The translations under genes were made by a program, and so were the position numbers. A stretch of 21,441 bases of DNA from positions 1 to 21,441 of IMG/VR virus record IMGVR_UViG_3300009703_001672, one strand, 5' to 3'. Shown here piece by piece: positions 6,906 through 14,378 of the stretch; the stretch's first letter is position 1, and every line of letters starts with the position of its first letter. The notes under the pieces are model-generated. The model was not told where the DNA came from and did no database searches. It saw only the letters and a program-made list of their open reading frames with translations. This DNA comes from a virus.

Positions 6906-7835
6906 ATGGATCAAGCTAAAATTGATGATCTTGAGTTAGAAATAACTGAAGAAGAAGTCGTCGAGGCAGCCGAAGAAATTGTGGAAGAACTTGTTTCTGA
7001 GGATGAGGAATTATCCGAAAAGAAAAAAGTAAAAGAAGAAGAAATCGAAATCAAAGCTGACGATGATGAAGATGATGACGATGATTCTGAAGTTGAAGAA
7101 AAAAAGAAACCCGTAAAAGAGGATAAAGTTGATATGTCTGCTGATGTAGATGCTCTTCTCGAGGGTGAGGATTTTTCTGACGATTTCAAACTTAAAGCTA
7201 CCACAATCTTTGAAGCGGCAATTGGTGCTAAATTAGCATCAGAAAAAACTTTACTAGAAGAAAAATTTCAGACTAAGTTGGATGAAGCTACTCAAGAAAT
7301 TGAAGAAACTTTGTCTGACAAAATTGATCAATACTTAAATTATGTTGTCGAAGAGTGGGCGAAGGATAATGCTATTGCATTAGAGCACGGTATTCGTTCT
7401 GAAATATCTGAACAATTCTTAAATGGTATGCGCGATTTATTCGTTGAGAATTTTATCGACATTCCAGAAGAAAAACTTTCTATTGTTGAAAGTCAATTTG
7501 ACGAAATTGAAGAACTAACTACTGCATTGAACGATGTAGAAAAAGAAAAAGTTGCTCTTTTCGCTCAGGTTAACGAAGCAAAGAAAGATCGAATTCTTTT
7601 AAGTTTATCTGAAGACCTTGCGGTCACAGAAACAGAAAAATTTAAAGAACTTGCTGAAAATGTAGATTTTGAATCAAGTGAACTATATGAAAAGAAACTC
7701 ATCATTATTAAGGAAAAATATTTCCCTAAAGATGAAAAGGTGTCTAATATTGAAGAAGCTATTCCTTCAACTGTTACACCCGATTTGAGTAATAATATGG
7801 CTGCCTATGCGGCGGCAATTTCAAAAAATAAATAA
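6906..7835 (+). CDS. gp22: T4 gp22-like prohead scaffold protein
   Basis: 309 residues. The scaffold forms the internal core around which the capsid shell assembles and is later degraded by gp21. The first 85 residues are extremely acidic with lysine patches (runs of E and D around 40-70), followed by a long alpha-helical part with DLFVENFIDIPEEKLSIVE and a coiled coil (LTTALNDVEKEKVALFAQV), which match gp22 of T4-like phages. The C-terminus YAAAISKNK resembles the ends of related scaffolds. The strong ribosome binding site AGGAGA and dedicated late promoter fit the high level needed. It sits 20 bases before the capsid gene, so the two are likely co-transcribed. Confidence 0.92.
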   Translation: MDQAKIDDLELEITEEEVVEAAEEIVEELVSEDEELSEKKKVKEEEIEIKADDDEDDDDDSEVEEKKKPVKEDKVDMSADVDALLEGEDFSDDFKLKATTIFEAAIGAKLASEKTLLEEKFQTKLDEATQEIEETLSDKIDQYLNYVVEEWAKDNAIALEHGIRSEISEQFLNGMRDLFVENFIDIPEEKLSIVESQFDEIEELTTALNDVEKEKVALFAQVNEAKKDRILLSLSEDLAVTETEKFKELAENVDFESSELYEKKLIIIKEKYFPKDEKVSNIEEAIPSTVTPDLSNNMAAYAAAISKNK

Positions 7836-7855
7836 TCCATACGAGGAGAAACACA

Positions 7856-9097
7856 ATGTTCCAAACAGAACAATTGAATGAAAAATGGCAGCCAGTTCTT
7901 GAGCATGCTGATCTTCCTGAGATCAAAGACTCTTACAAGCGTGCAGTCACTACAGTCATTCTAGAAAACCAAGAAAAAGCGTTTCGCGAAGATACCAACC
8001 TTCAAGAAGCAGCTCCAGCTAACGCAACTGGTGCTAATGTTGCTAACTGGGATCCAGTCCTAATTTCTTTAGTAAGACGTGCAATGCCTTCATTGATTGC
8101 ATATGATGTTGCTGGTGTACAACCAATGACTGGTCCTACTGGTCTTATCTTCGCTATGAAGTCAAGATATACAACTCAAAGTGGTACAGAAGCACTATTC
8201 GGTGAGGCTGATTCAGATTTCGCAGGTGCTGGTACACATGCTGGTACTGATCCGTCTGTATTAAATGATGCTTCACCAGGTACATTTACTGGTGGTACTG
8301 GTATGGCTACTGCTACAGGTGAAGCCCTTGGTGATGCTAGCGGTAACTATTTTCCAGAAATGGCATTCTCAATCGAGTCTACTAGCGTAACTGCTAAAAC
8401 CCGTGCATTGAAAGCTGAATACACTATGGAATTAGCACACGATCTAAAAGCTGTACACGGTCTTGATGCTGAATCAGAATTGGCTAATATCTTATCTCAA
8501 GAAATTCTTGGAGAGATTAACCGTGAAATGGTTCGTACAGTTTATGTAAATGCTGTTGAAGGTTCACAAGATGCTGCAACTGCTGGTACTATTGTTGCTG
8601 CTGATTTAGATGGTCGTTGGTCTGTTGAGAAATACAAAGGCTTAATGTTCTGGATCGAAAAAGAAGCTAATAAAATTGCTATCGATACTCGTCGTGGTAA
8701 AGGTAACATTCTTATCTGTTCTAGCAACATAGCATCTGCATTAGCTATGGTTGGTAATCTTGATTTTGGTGGCGTTTCCGGTAATCTATCTGGTAATGTT
8801 GATCCAAGCGGTAATACTTTTGTTGGAACTCTAAATGGTTCTATCAAAGTTTTCGTTGATCCGTATGCAACTGGCACTGATTACTTTGTAGTTGGTTATA
8901 AAGGTGCATCTCAATATGATGCTGGTATGTTCTATTGCCCATATGTTCCATTACAAATGGTTAAAGCTGTTGGCGAACAAACATTCCAACCTAAAATTGC
9001 ATTCAAAACTCGTTACGGTATGGTAGATAATCCATTCGTTACAGGTGGTGCAAATAATAACGTCTACTATCGTAGAACTAAAGTTACTGCTATCTAA
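7856..9097 (+). CDS. gp23: T4 gp23-like major capsid protein
   Basis: 413 residues forming the hexamers of the head. Family hallmarks are NWDPVLISLVRRAMPSLIAYDVAGVQPMTGPTG (65-97, matching the T4 motif RRAIPNLIAFDICGVQPM), a middle with KAEYTMELAHDLKAVHGLD, LSQEILGEINREMV, and a C-terminal KTRYGMV-NPFV. An N-terminal delta piece ends in NLQE (48-51), which fits the (L/I)xE rule for gp21 cleavage and would give a mature protein starting at Ala52. Shorter than T4 gp23 (521), as usual in marine relatives. The ribosome binding site is GAGGAG. Codon use is more regular than in neighbours, consistent with high expression. An intrinsic terminator follows. Confidence 0.97.
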   Translation: MFQTEQLNEKWQPVLEHADLPEIKDSYKRAVTTVILENQEKAFREDTNLQEAAPANATGANVANWDPVLISLVRRAMPSLIAYDVAGVQPMTGPTGLIFAMKSRYTTQSGTEALFGEADSDFAGAGTHAGTDPSVLNDASPGTFTGGTGMATATGEALGDASGNYFPEMAFSIESTSVTAKTRALKAEYTMELAHDLKAVHGLDAESELANILSQEILGEINREMVRTVYVNAVEGSQDAATAGTIVAADLDGRWSVEKYKGLMFWIEKEANKIAIDTRRGKGNILICSSNIASALAMVGNLDFGGVSGNLSGNVDPSGNTFVGTLNGSIKVFVDPYATGTDYFVVGYKGASQYDAGMFYCPYVPLQMVKAVGEQTFQPKIAFKTRYGMVDNPFVTGGANNNVYYRRTKVTAI

Positions 9098-9121
9098 TCC
9101 TAGATACAATAATTTGAAATG

Positions 9122-9151
9122 GGGGGTACAATTTGTACCCCCTTTTTTTTT
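9122..9151 (+). terminator. strong intrinsic terminator after the capsid gene
   Basis: A perfect nine-base-pair stem (9122-9130 with 9134-9142, GGGGGTACA/TGTACCCCC) with a three-base loop ATT, followed by nine T residues (9143-9151). It ends the structural operon on the plus strand. The next gene's ATG (9152) begins directly after the T-tract. Confidence 0.95.
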
Positions 9152-10162
9152 ATGATTTCGGTGGTCAAGCGTTTAATTATTTACATATTGGCATTATTAA
9201 TACTTATGACAGGGGTGGCGACTATTTACAATTATTCTAGAGTTTTAAATCCAATTCCAAAAGCACATAAAAATACAAATTCTGCATTTCTCACGAACAC
9301 TATTTTTATTGCTTCTGACGGTTATCAACACCCACTTAGAATATGGGAATCCAGGTCATCAAGACACAAAGCAATTCTTGTATGCCTTCACGGTTTCAAT
9401 GATTATTCCTCATCATTCGGAACACTCGGCAAATATCTTGCTAAATATGATATTAAAACCATAGCCTATGATCAAAGAGGGTTTGGTGGTACAAATTCTC
9501 GAGGTTATTGGGATGGTGGAGCAGTAATGGCTGATGATTTATTTTCATTGGTTACTCTCCTAAAATCTCAAGAAGAAGATGTACCAATATTCGTACTCGG
9601 CAACTCTATGGGCGGCGGAGTAGTTCTCAAAACACTTTCATCAACCGATCTAGAGGTCAACGGTGCAATTTTAGTTGCTCCGGCGGTAAGAGGTAGGGCA
9701 GTTATGTCGTGGTTTCAAAGGGTGACTCTTTGGATTGCTGCACATACTATTCCGTGGGTTCAAATAGGTGGTGGAGCTTCTATCGCTGGTAGAACAATTA
9801 CCCCATCTGATAATATTCCCATGCTAAGATCTATGCGGCAAGATCCAATGATCATTAAAAAAACAGTTATCGCAACCGCTTGGGGATTAGTTAATTTAAT
9901 GGATGATGTTCTTCTCGGATCGACCGCCTTAGATACCAACACACTTCTCCTATATGGAGAGAAAGATGAAGTAATTCCACCCTATGCTATGAATAAATGG
10001 GTCGATTCGCTTCAAAATAAATCCACGCTTAAAAAGATTACATATGATAACGGTTATCACATGCTTCTTCATGATCTTCAGGCTAAAAACGTACTTTCTG
10101 ATATAAACCTGTGGATTCACAACACCCTAGACCCTAAAAATAGGAGGGAATTTGAAATTTGA
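9152..10162 (+). CDS. membrane-anchored alpha/beta hydrolase (Hydrolase_4, lysophospholipase/monoacylglycerol-lipase type)
   Basis: 336 residues from ATG 9152. An in-frame ATG at 9119 lies upstream of the terminator hairpin and is rejected as the start. Residues 7-27 form one hydrophobic helix with preceding Lys/Arg, an N-terminal anchor. The hydrolase core shows the oxyanion region CLHGFND (78-84), the YDQRGFGGT strand (106-114), nucleophile elbow GNSMGG (Ser152), acid Asp272 in LYGEKDEVIP and His303 in NGYHMLLHD. The triad is therefore complete. Such enzymes hydrolyse carboxyl esters, often mono-acyl lipids; the substrate here is not predictable. A role in altering host membrane lipids or helping lysis is inference. 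No promoter or ribosome binding site is visible, so expression probably depends on terminator read-through. It looks like a bacterial gene acquired by the phage. Confidence 0.86.
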   Translation: MISVVKRLIIYILALLILMTGVATIYNYSRVLNPIPKAHKNTNSAFLTNTIFIASDGYQHPLRIWESRSSRHKAILVCLHGFNDYSSSFGTLGKYLAKYDIKTIAYDQRGFGGTNSRGYWDGGAVMADDLFSLVTLLKSQEEDVPIFVLGNSMGGGVVLKTLSSTDLEVNGAILVAPAVRGRAVMSWFQRVTLWIAAHTIPWVQIGGGASIAGRTITPSDNIPMLRSMRQDPMIIKKTVIATAWGLVNLMDDVLLGSTALDTNTLLLYGEKDEVIPPYAMNKWVDSLQNKSTLKKITYDNGYHMLLHDLQAKNVLSDINLWIHNTLDPKNRREFEI

Positions 10163-10163
10163 G

Positions 10164-10192
10164 TTTACAACTACATGAAAATGTATTATAAT
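10164..10192 (+). promoter_or_regulatory. early-type promoter TTTACA-N17-TATAAT
   Basis: The -35 TTTACA is at 10164-10169, the spacer is exactly 17, and the -10 TATAAT is at 10187-10192. It begins two bases after the hydrolase stop and reads into the small-protein/pyrD pair. It is one of five copies of the same architecture; GTTTAC resembles the -35 of T4 early promoters. Confidence 0.85.
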
Positions 10193-10218
10193 ATAATTTT
10201 ACCTGCAGGATAAATATT

Positions 10219-10557
10219 ATGAAAAAACGAAATAAAGCACTATTAACAGTCGGCGCATTAGCATCCGTTTATTTAGTTGGTAACACTATCCAAAAAAATA
10301 CTGATATATCAGCGACTAGTATGCTCGAACTCGTAAGTCCACAAACCTGGACGGATAGACCAGAACAATTATTTGGCATTAAAGAAATAGATAAAACCCT
10401 GTCAACCCAATTTTACACAGGGAAGGGAGAATTTGGTTGCGGTGCCACACATCATGTAGGTGGTGGTTGCGGTGCTAACCATCTCCCCAAAGAAGAATAC
10501 AACAATCTCCCATCAGAACATAACCCAGGAAATAAACTAAATGAAAAGCGGAAATAA
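10219..10557 (+). CDS. small exported or membrane-anchored protein with paired GCGA/His motifs, unknown function
   Basis: 112 residues, not recognised. The N-terminus is KKRNK followed by a hydrophobic stretch (residues 8-22, LLTVGALASVYLVG), which could be a signal peptide or anchor. The middle is polar. At about 74-91 there is a glycine-rich segment with two related units, GCGATHH and GCGANH, giving two Cys and three His in 18 residues, which suggests metal or haem binding or a disulfide; this is inference. The C-terminus is charged. The ribosome binding site GCAGGA lies eight bases before the ATG and the gene has its own early-type promoter. Its last 17 bases overlap the start of pyrD, suggesting the two act or are expressed together. 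Confidence 0.6.
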   Translation: MKKRNKALLTVGALASVYLVGNTIQKNTDISATSMLELVSPQTWTDRPEQLFGIKEIDKTLSTQFYTGKGEFGCGATHHVGGGCGANHLPKEEYNNLPSEHNPGNKLNEKRK

Positions 10558-11719
10558 ATATAAGATACAAAGGAATGTTTATAAATTTTTATTGAGACCT
10601 ATATTATTTAAGCTCTGTCCAGAGACAGCACATGATGTAGTCAAGAATATTATGGTATCTCTTCAAAAGATACCAGGCTCAAGATCTCTGCTGAAATTCC
10701 TATATCGCTATGATAATCCCGTGTTATCTCAAACCGTAGGCGGTGTTCACTACAGCAATCCTCTCTTAATTTCCGCTGGATTTGATAAGTATGGAGTACT
10801 CCCCTCTGTTATCAAAGATCTCGGATTTTCTGGTATTGAACTTGGTTCATTCTCGAAACATATGCATCCCGGAAATCCACCGGTTCGACTATGGAGAGCA
10901 GTTAAATCCCAATCAATTAACGTATGGTATGGTCTGAATAATTCTGGTTCTCAGCATGTACGAGATACCATTGCACCATCTTGGAAGTCTGTTCCGGGGG
11001 TATGTGGTGTATCTGTATCCGCAACAAATGGTATTTCTGGTTCGGATGAGGCGATTGAGGATTTAACAACCTCATACAAGAGACTTGCACCATTCGGTGA
11101 TTATACAACCATAAACCTATCTTGCCCAAATCTCGGGGTAGCTAATCCATTTTTTAATATGGATAATCTGGGAGAATTATTACTGAAGTTAAGATCACTG
11201 CGAGAATTACTGGGTCTCGAGAATGTACCCCTATATTGCAAAATCGGACCAGATCATACAGACGACGAAATTCGTGAAATGATTGATGTTATGGTTGAAT
11301 ATGGTATAAACGGTATACTTACTTGTAACCTTACAACTAAGAGATCCTTGGTTCCAGAGGATGATATAACCACACACGTTTTTCATAAAGGTAAACTTGA
11401 AAAAAGAGTTATGCCCTACGATAAAGGTGGTATGAGCGGTCACGTTCTTAGACCTATGACCAACCATATAATTAGAATGTGTGCTCAACACATTAAAGAT
11501 TCTGACTACGATTTCATAGTTGTGGGTATTGGTGGTTGTGATACCCCAGAGGACGCATATCATAAAATACGGAATGGTGCAACATTAATACATCTTATCA
11601 CCGGCATGATCTTTCATGGTCCACAAATTTCTGCAGAAATTAATATGGGACTCGCTGAACTTCTTGAACGTGATGGGTACACCAATATATCTCAAGCGAT
11701 TGGAGTTGATCTTGATTGA
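10541..11719 (+). CDS. pyrD: dihydroorotate dehydrogenase, class-2-like, with an atypical catalytic motif
   Basis: 392 residues. DHODH oxidises dihydroorotate to orotate in pyrimidine synthesis using FMN. The N-terminal helix pair YKFLLRPILFKLCPETAHD (14-32) is the membrane/quinone-tunnel segment of class 2 enzymes, so electrons would go to quinone at the inner membrane. FMN and substrate motifs are present: SAGFDK (78-83), GLNNSG (131-136), CKIGPD, GMSG and VVGIGGCDTPEDAYHKI, with LITGMIFHGP near the end. The base motif reads NLSCPNLG (192-199) with Cys195, whereas class 2 enzymes normally have Ser there (NxSSPNT) and class 1 have Cys. The gene overlaps its upstream neighbour by 17 bases and has AGGA before the ATG. 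A late-type promoter for another gene follows the stop. Confidence 0.9.
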   Translation: MKSGNKYKIQRNVYKFLLRPILFKLCPETAHDVVKNIMVSLQKIPGSRSLLKFLYRYDNPVLSQTVGGVHYSNPLLISAGFDKYGVLPSVIKDLGFSGIELGSFSKHMHPGNPPVRLWRAVKSQSINVWYGLNNSGSQHVRDTIAPSWKSVPGVCGVSVSATNGISGSDEAIEDLTTSYKRLAPFGDYTTINLSCPNLGVANPFFNMDNLGELLLKLRSLRELLGLENVPLYCKIGPDHTDDEIREMIDVMVEYGINGILTCNLTTKRSLVPEDDITTHVFHKGKLEKRVMPYDKGGMSGHVLRPMTNHIIRMCAQHIKDSDYDFIVVGIGGCDTPEDAYHKIRNGATLIHLITGMIFHGPQISAEINMGLAELLERDGYTNISQAIGVDLD

Positions 11720-11720
11720 A

Positions 11721-11728
11721 TATAAATA
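11721..11728 (+). promoter_or_regulatory. T4-type late promoter TATAAATA
   Basis: Exact TATAAATA starting two bases after the pyrD stop and 28 bases before the next ATG (11757). The expected RNA would have a leader of about 20 bases. It gives independent late expression to the virion gene that follows. Confidence 0.75.
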
Positions 11729-11756
11729 TTATTCTCTATCTTAATTCGGTATTGCC

Positions 11757-12224
11757 ATGAATCCTTATAATAATTCACATTTTAAATTTGTAAATAAATC
11801 ATTTCCCCGAGTAGAATTCTCTTGTACTGAGATGTCGATTCCGTCTATATCGATGGAAGCTACCCCTCAAATCACTAGATTCAGTGATGTCAAACACCCC
11901 GGTGATAAATTGGTATTTTCACCGTTATCATTAACCTTTCTTGTTGATGAGGATTTGTTAAATTATGTTGAGATCTCTGATTGGTTGGTGAGGATAAGAG
12001 ACACTGAATACGAAAAAATTGATGAAGCAATATCAGATTCAAAGCTCTTAATACATAATTCTTCCCATAAATTGGTGGGGACTTACACATTTAAGGATTC
12101 ATTTCCAACTAGTCTTAGTTCCCTCGAATTAACTTCAACGGATTCCGGTGTAATATTTCCAACTGCTACAGTAGATTTCGATTACACTTCGTTCCATTTT
12201 GAGAGAGCTAATAGTACTGAATAG
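11757..12224 (+). CDS. T4-like virion protein, tail-tube-type fold
   Basis: 155 residues. Features are an N-terminal FKFV-K-FPRVEFSCTEMSIPSIS, a central PGDKLVFSPLSLTFLVDEDLLNYVEISDWL, and a C-terminal strand pair ending VDFDYTSFHFER. This is the pattern of a family of short structural proteins found in many T4-like marine phages. The sequence order (strand, P-G-K-L-F, LTFLVDEDL-NY-EI-WL helix) resembles the tail-tube fold of gp19 and the tube-initiator proteins. The exact T4 counterpart could not be assigned, so the tube-like role is inference. The late TATAAATA upstream supports a virion role. No clear ribosome binding site is seen. It is oddly placed between a metabolic gene and recombination genes. 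Confidence 0.72.
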   Translation: MNPYNNSHFKFVNKSFPRVEFSCTEMSIPSISMEATPQITRFSDVKHPGDKLVFSPLSLTFLVDEDLLNYVEISDWLVRIRDTEYEKIDEAISDSKLLIHNSSHKLVGTYTFKDSFPTSLSSLELTSTDSGVIFPTATVDFDYTSFHFERANSTE

Positions 12225-12253
12225 TTTACAATTCGCTAGAAATGTAGTATAAT
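12225..12253 (+). promoter_or_regulatory. early-type promoter TTTACA-N17-TATAAT for uvsY-uvsW
   Basis: -35 at 12225-12230, 17-base spacer, -10 at 12248-12253. The uvsY ATG is at 12260, six bases after the -10, so the RNA would start at about the start codon. Confidence 0.85.
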
Positions 12254-12259
12254 GCTTCA

Positions 12260-12655
12260 ATGGACCTAGATAAAATTGATGTAACTAAACTTACTATAGA
12301 ATCAGCGGAGACACCTTTAATATACTCGAAGTACATGAATCAATACAATGAGATTCTTGCTAAACTTAAGTGGTATGGGATGGAATATGATGTCCTTTAC
12401 CTAGATAAATGGAAATATTTCCTCGGGAAAGCTGATCCCGACGTTTATTTAAAATCCCCTCTCCCTGAAAAGATATTAAAATCCGACGTTTCCTTGTATA
12501 TTTCAGGTGATCCTGATGTCATAGAACTTAAGAAAAAAATGATATCTCTTGAAATACAGGAGAAAGACCTTGAGAAAAAATTAAAAGAAATCGGAGCAAG
12601 GTCTTTCCATATTAGAAATATAATTGAGTGGGAAAAGTTTCAGGCGGGGAATTAG
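12260..12655 (+). CDS. uvsY: UvsY-like recombination mediator
   Basis: 131 residues (T4 UvsY has 137). UvsY loads the UvsX recombinase onto single-stranded DNA covered with gp32 and so drives recombination-dependent replication. The assignment rests on TPLIYSKYMNQYNEILAKL near the N-terminus (T4 has NVMLYSKWLNKHSSIKKEM) and the C-terminal RSFHIRNIIEWEKFQAGN (T4 ends GFAIKHIQDMRAFEAGK), with a charged coiled-coil region between. It lies directly ahead of uvsW, as in T4. The only possible in-frame start near the 5' end is ATG 12260, since TAG lies at 12245. No Shine-Dalgarno sequence is present and the promoter -10 is six bases upstream. Confidence 0.87.
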   Translation: MDLDKIDVTKLTIESAETPLIYSKYMNQYNEILAKLKWYGMEYDVLYLDKWKYFLGKADPDVYLKSPLPEKILKSDVSLYISGDPDVIELKKKMISLEIQEKDLEKKLKEIGARSFHIRNIIEWEKFQAGN

Positions 12656-14124
12656 TGGATTATATAACAAATAACAAATCTGATATAACAATTACCAAGA
12701 AGAATGATATCTTCGTATCTATATCGACCGATAAAGGTATAGCTCAAGAATTGTCCGACCATTTTACCTTCGAAGTTCCTGGCGCAAAGTTCATGCCAGC
12801 GTATAAAACTAGAGCATGGGATGGTAAAATAAGGCTCTTTAATCTCAAGACATCTCTTATCTATTATGGTCTTAAATTTGAGGTGGTTAGGTTTGCTGAT
12901 ACTAGAGGTTATACATTCTCTATATTTGACGAATCTGGGAATACTGATAAGGGTGATGTCACCGAATTCATAAAGGCTTTGAACATTCCTCTCGAGTTAA
13001 GAGATTATCAAACTGAAGCTATACACCATTCAATAAAACAAAATAGATCTCTTCTAGTAAGTCCTACTGCATCTGGTAAATCATTAATCATTTACTGTCT
13101 AATTCGATATTATCTTCTTAAACAACCAGAAAAGATTCTACTTCTGGTACCTACAATATCACTTGTATCACAAATGTTTAAAGATTTCGGTGACTATGGG
13201 TTTCATTCAGAGACGAATTGTCACATGATAACAGGAGGGAAAAATAAGGATTCTTGGCAGAGAATATATATTTCAACATGGCAATCTGTATACAAAGAAA
13301 AGAGATCATACTTTGAGAAATTCGGTGTCATATTCGTTGATGAGGCTCATCTAGCTAAAGCAGCATCACTCAAGTCTATAATGGAAAAACTTCCGAACTG
13401 TAAATACAGATTCGGATTAACGGGAACTCTTGATGGAACCGAGTCTAATAAATTAGTTCTCTCTGGATTATTTGATGTTCCAAAGAAGGTTGTATCCACC
13501 AAGGAATTAATGGATGCTGGTACAATATCAAAACTTAAAATCAATTCCCTCATCCTAAATCATTCTGTCTCTGATAAGAAGATAGCCACTCGAGTTAAAA
13601 CTTATCAAGAGGAATGTGATTATCTTGTTCTTAATGCTACACGAAATCAATTTATTTCCCGTCTTGCTACAAGCCTTGCGGGAAATACGCTTGTTCTGTT
13701 TCAGTACGTTGAGAAACACGGTATTCCCTTGACCAAGCAAATCAAAGCGATGACCACAAAGAATGTCAGATATATTTCTGGTATGGTTAAAGCCGAAGAA
13801 AGAGAAGAAACCAGAGATGTTACAGAATCTAATGATGATGTTATAATTGTAGCATCATACCAAACATATTCAACTGGTATCAATATCAAGAACCTTCATA
13901 ATATTATCCTTGCATTTCCAACTAAATCCCAAGTGAGAGTCCTACAGTCTATTGGTCGTGGTCTTCGTCTTCACGATTCTAAAGATAAGTGTAATGTATA
14001 TGACATAGCCGATGATATTAGGAAGGGAAAAAAGAAAAACTATACCCTCAACCATTTCTATGCTCGCTACAACATATACAATGAAGCAGAGTTTGATGTT
14101 TCAACAGAGATTATCAACCTATAG
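12655..14124 (+). CDS. uvsW: UvsW-like DNA/RNA helicase
   Basis: 489 residues from GTG 12655, which shares one base with the uvsY stop and is preceded by GGCGGGGA; the ATG at 12628 inside uvsY is less likely. UvsW is a superfamily 2 helicase that unwinds R-loops and branched DNA and helps the switch from origin to recombination-dependent replication. The N-terminal DNA-binding domain shows FEVPGAKFMPAY and WDGKIRLFN (39-63). The helicase motifs are YQTEAIHHS (Q-like), Walker A SPTASGKS (136-143), DEAH box VIFVDEAH (225-232), FGLTGTLDG, motif V SYQTYSTGINI and motif VI QSIGRGLRLH. Length is close to T4 UvsW (503). It is co-transcribed with uvsY. Confidence 0.94.
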   Translation: MDYITNNKSDITITKKNDIFVSISTDKGIAQELSDHFTFEVPGAKFMPAYKTRAWDGKIRLFNLKTSLIYYGLKFEVVRFADTRGYTFSIFDESGNTDKGDVTEFIKALNIPLELRDYQTEAIHHSIKQNRSLLVSPTASGKSLIIYCLIRYYLLKQPEKILLLVPTISLVSQMFKDFGDYGFHSETNCHMITGGKNKDSWQRIYISTWQSVYKEKRSYFEKFGVIFVDEAHLAKAASLKSIMEKLPNCKYRFGLTGTLDGTESNKLVLSGLFDVPKKVVSTKELMDAGTISKLKINSLILNHSVSDKKIATRVKTYQEECDYLVLNATRNQFISRLATSLAGNTLVLFQYVEKHGIPLTKQIKAMTTKNVRYISGMVKAEEREETRDVTESNDDVIIVASYQTYSTGINIKNLHNIILAFPTKSQVRVLQSIGRGLRLHDSKDKCNVYDIADDIRKGKKKNYTLNHFYARYNIYNEAEFDVSTEIINL

Positions 14125-14153
14125 TTTACAACATCAAACTAATGTGATATAAT
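14125..14153 (+). promoter_or_regulatory. early-type promoter TTTACA-N17-TATAAT upstream of the RNA candidate
   Basis: -35 at 14125-14130, 17-base spacer, -10 at 14148-14153, starting right after the uvsW stop. Initiation at about 14160 would make an RNA with no open reading frame before the next promoter at 14379. Confidence 0.85.
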
Positions 14154-14159
14154 ATTAAA

Positions 14160-14370
14160 CAAGTACATAAAAATTATAGCAACCGTCTGAGTCGAAAGCT
14201 ATCGGGTTGTAAAGGCTACCATCGAAACCTTTGTTTTGATGCATCCATTCACTGAGTCCGTACAAGCAAAACGTGATAGAGTAACCGGATCGGGGCGTTG
14301 ATATGAGTCCACTAAGGATTCCTGAATAGACAGGAACAAGGTCAGTAGGAATCGTAACCTGCCCTTAAAA
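14160..14370 (+). ncRNA. candidate structured non-coding RNA between uvsW and gp55
   Basis: About 210 bases between two early-type promoters, with no usable plus-strand reading frame. Base composition is unlike its surroundings: I count 82 G+C in 14181-14360 (46%), while adjacent spacers and gp55 are far more AT-rich. Helices seen by eye are a perfect eight-pair hairpin 14220-14227/14234-14241 with loop CCTTTG, a six-pair hairpin TTCCTG/CAGGAA at 14319-14324/14331-14336, and a competing seven-pair helix GATTCCT/AGGAATC at 14317-14323/14347-14353. ATAGC/GCTAT (14176-14180/14198-14202) and CAACC/GGTTG (14180-14184/14205-14209) are also possible. It does not match tRNA, tmRNA, RNase P or 6S RNA signatures I know. 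It could be a trans-acting RNA or a leader regulating gp55. The minus strand of the same stretch is also open for 69 codons but has no start codon near its beginning. Confidence 0.55.
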
Positions 14371-14378
14371 TAATAGTA

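Noticed and set aside
6911-7204. Minus-strand serine-rich frame opposite the scaffold gene
   Set aside because: It is a mirror of the acidic GAA/GAT codons of gp22 (Glu/Asp read as Ser on the other strand) and has no start signals.
9119-9151. ATG 9119 as the start of the hydrolase
   Set aside because: The added residues are encoded by the terminator hairpin and T-tract; the hydrophobic anchor and family similarity begin after ATG 9152.
12628-12654. ATG 12628 as the start of uvsW
   Set aside because: It lies deep in uvsY; GTG 12655 has a G-rich site upstream and gives a protein starting at the conserved N-terminal domain.
14296-14336. Hammerhead ribozyme in the RNA candidate (TTGATATGAGTCC...GAATAGAC)
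   Set aside because: The required CUGANGA core and GAAA strand are not both present in the right order.
14158-14364. Minus-strand frame of 69 codons without a stop across the RNA candidate
   Set aside because: It has no start codon near its beginning (the first ATG is about mid-way), no ribosome binding site, and both promoters here point the other way. A frame this long in 46% G+C DNA can occur by chance. A gene remnant cannot be fully excluded.
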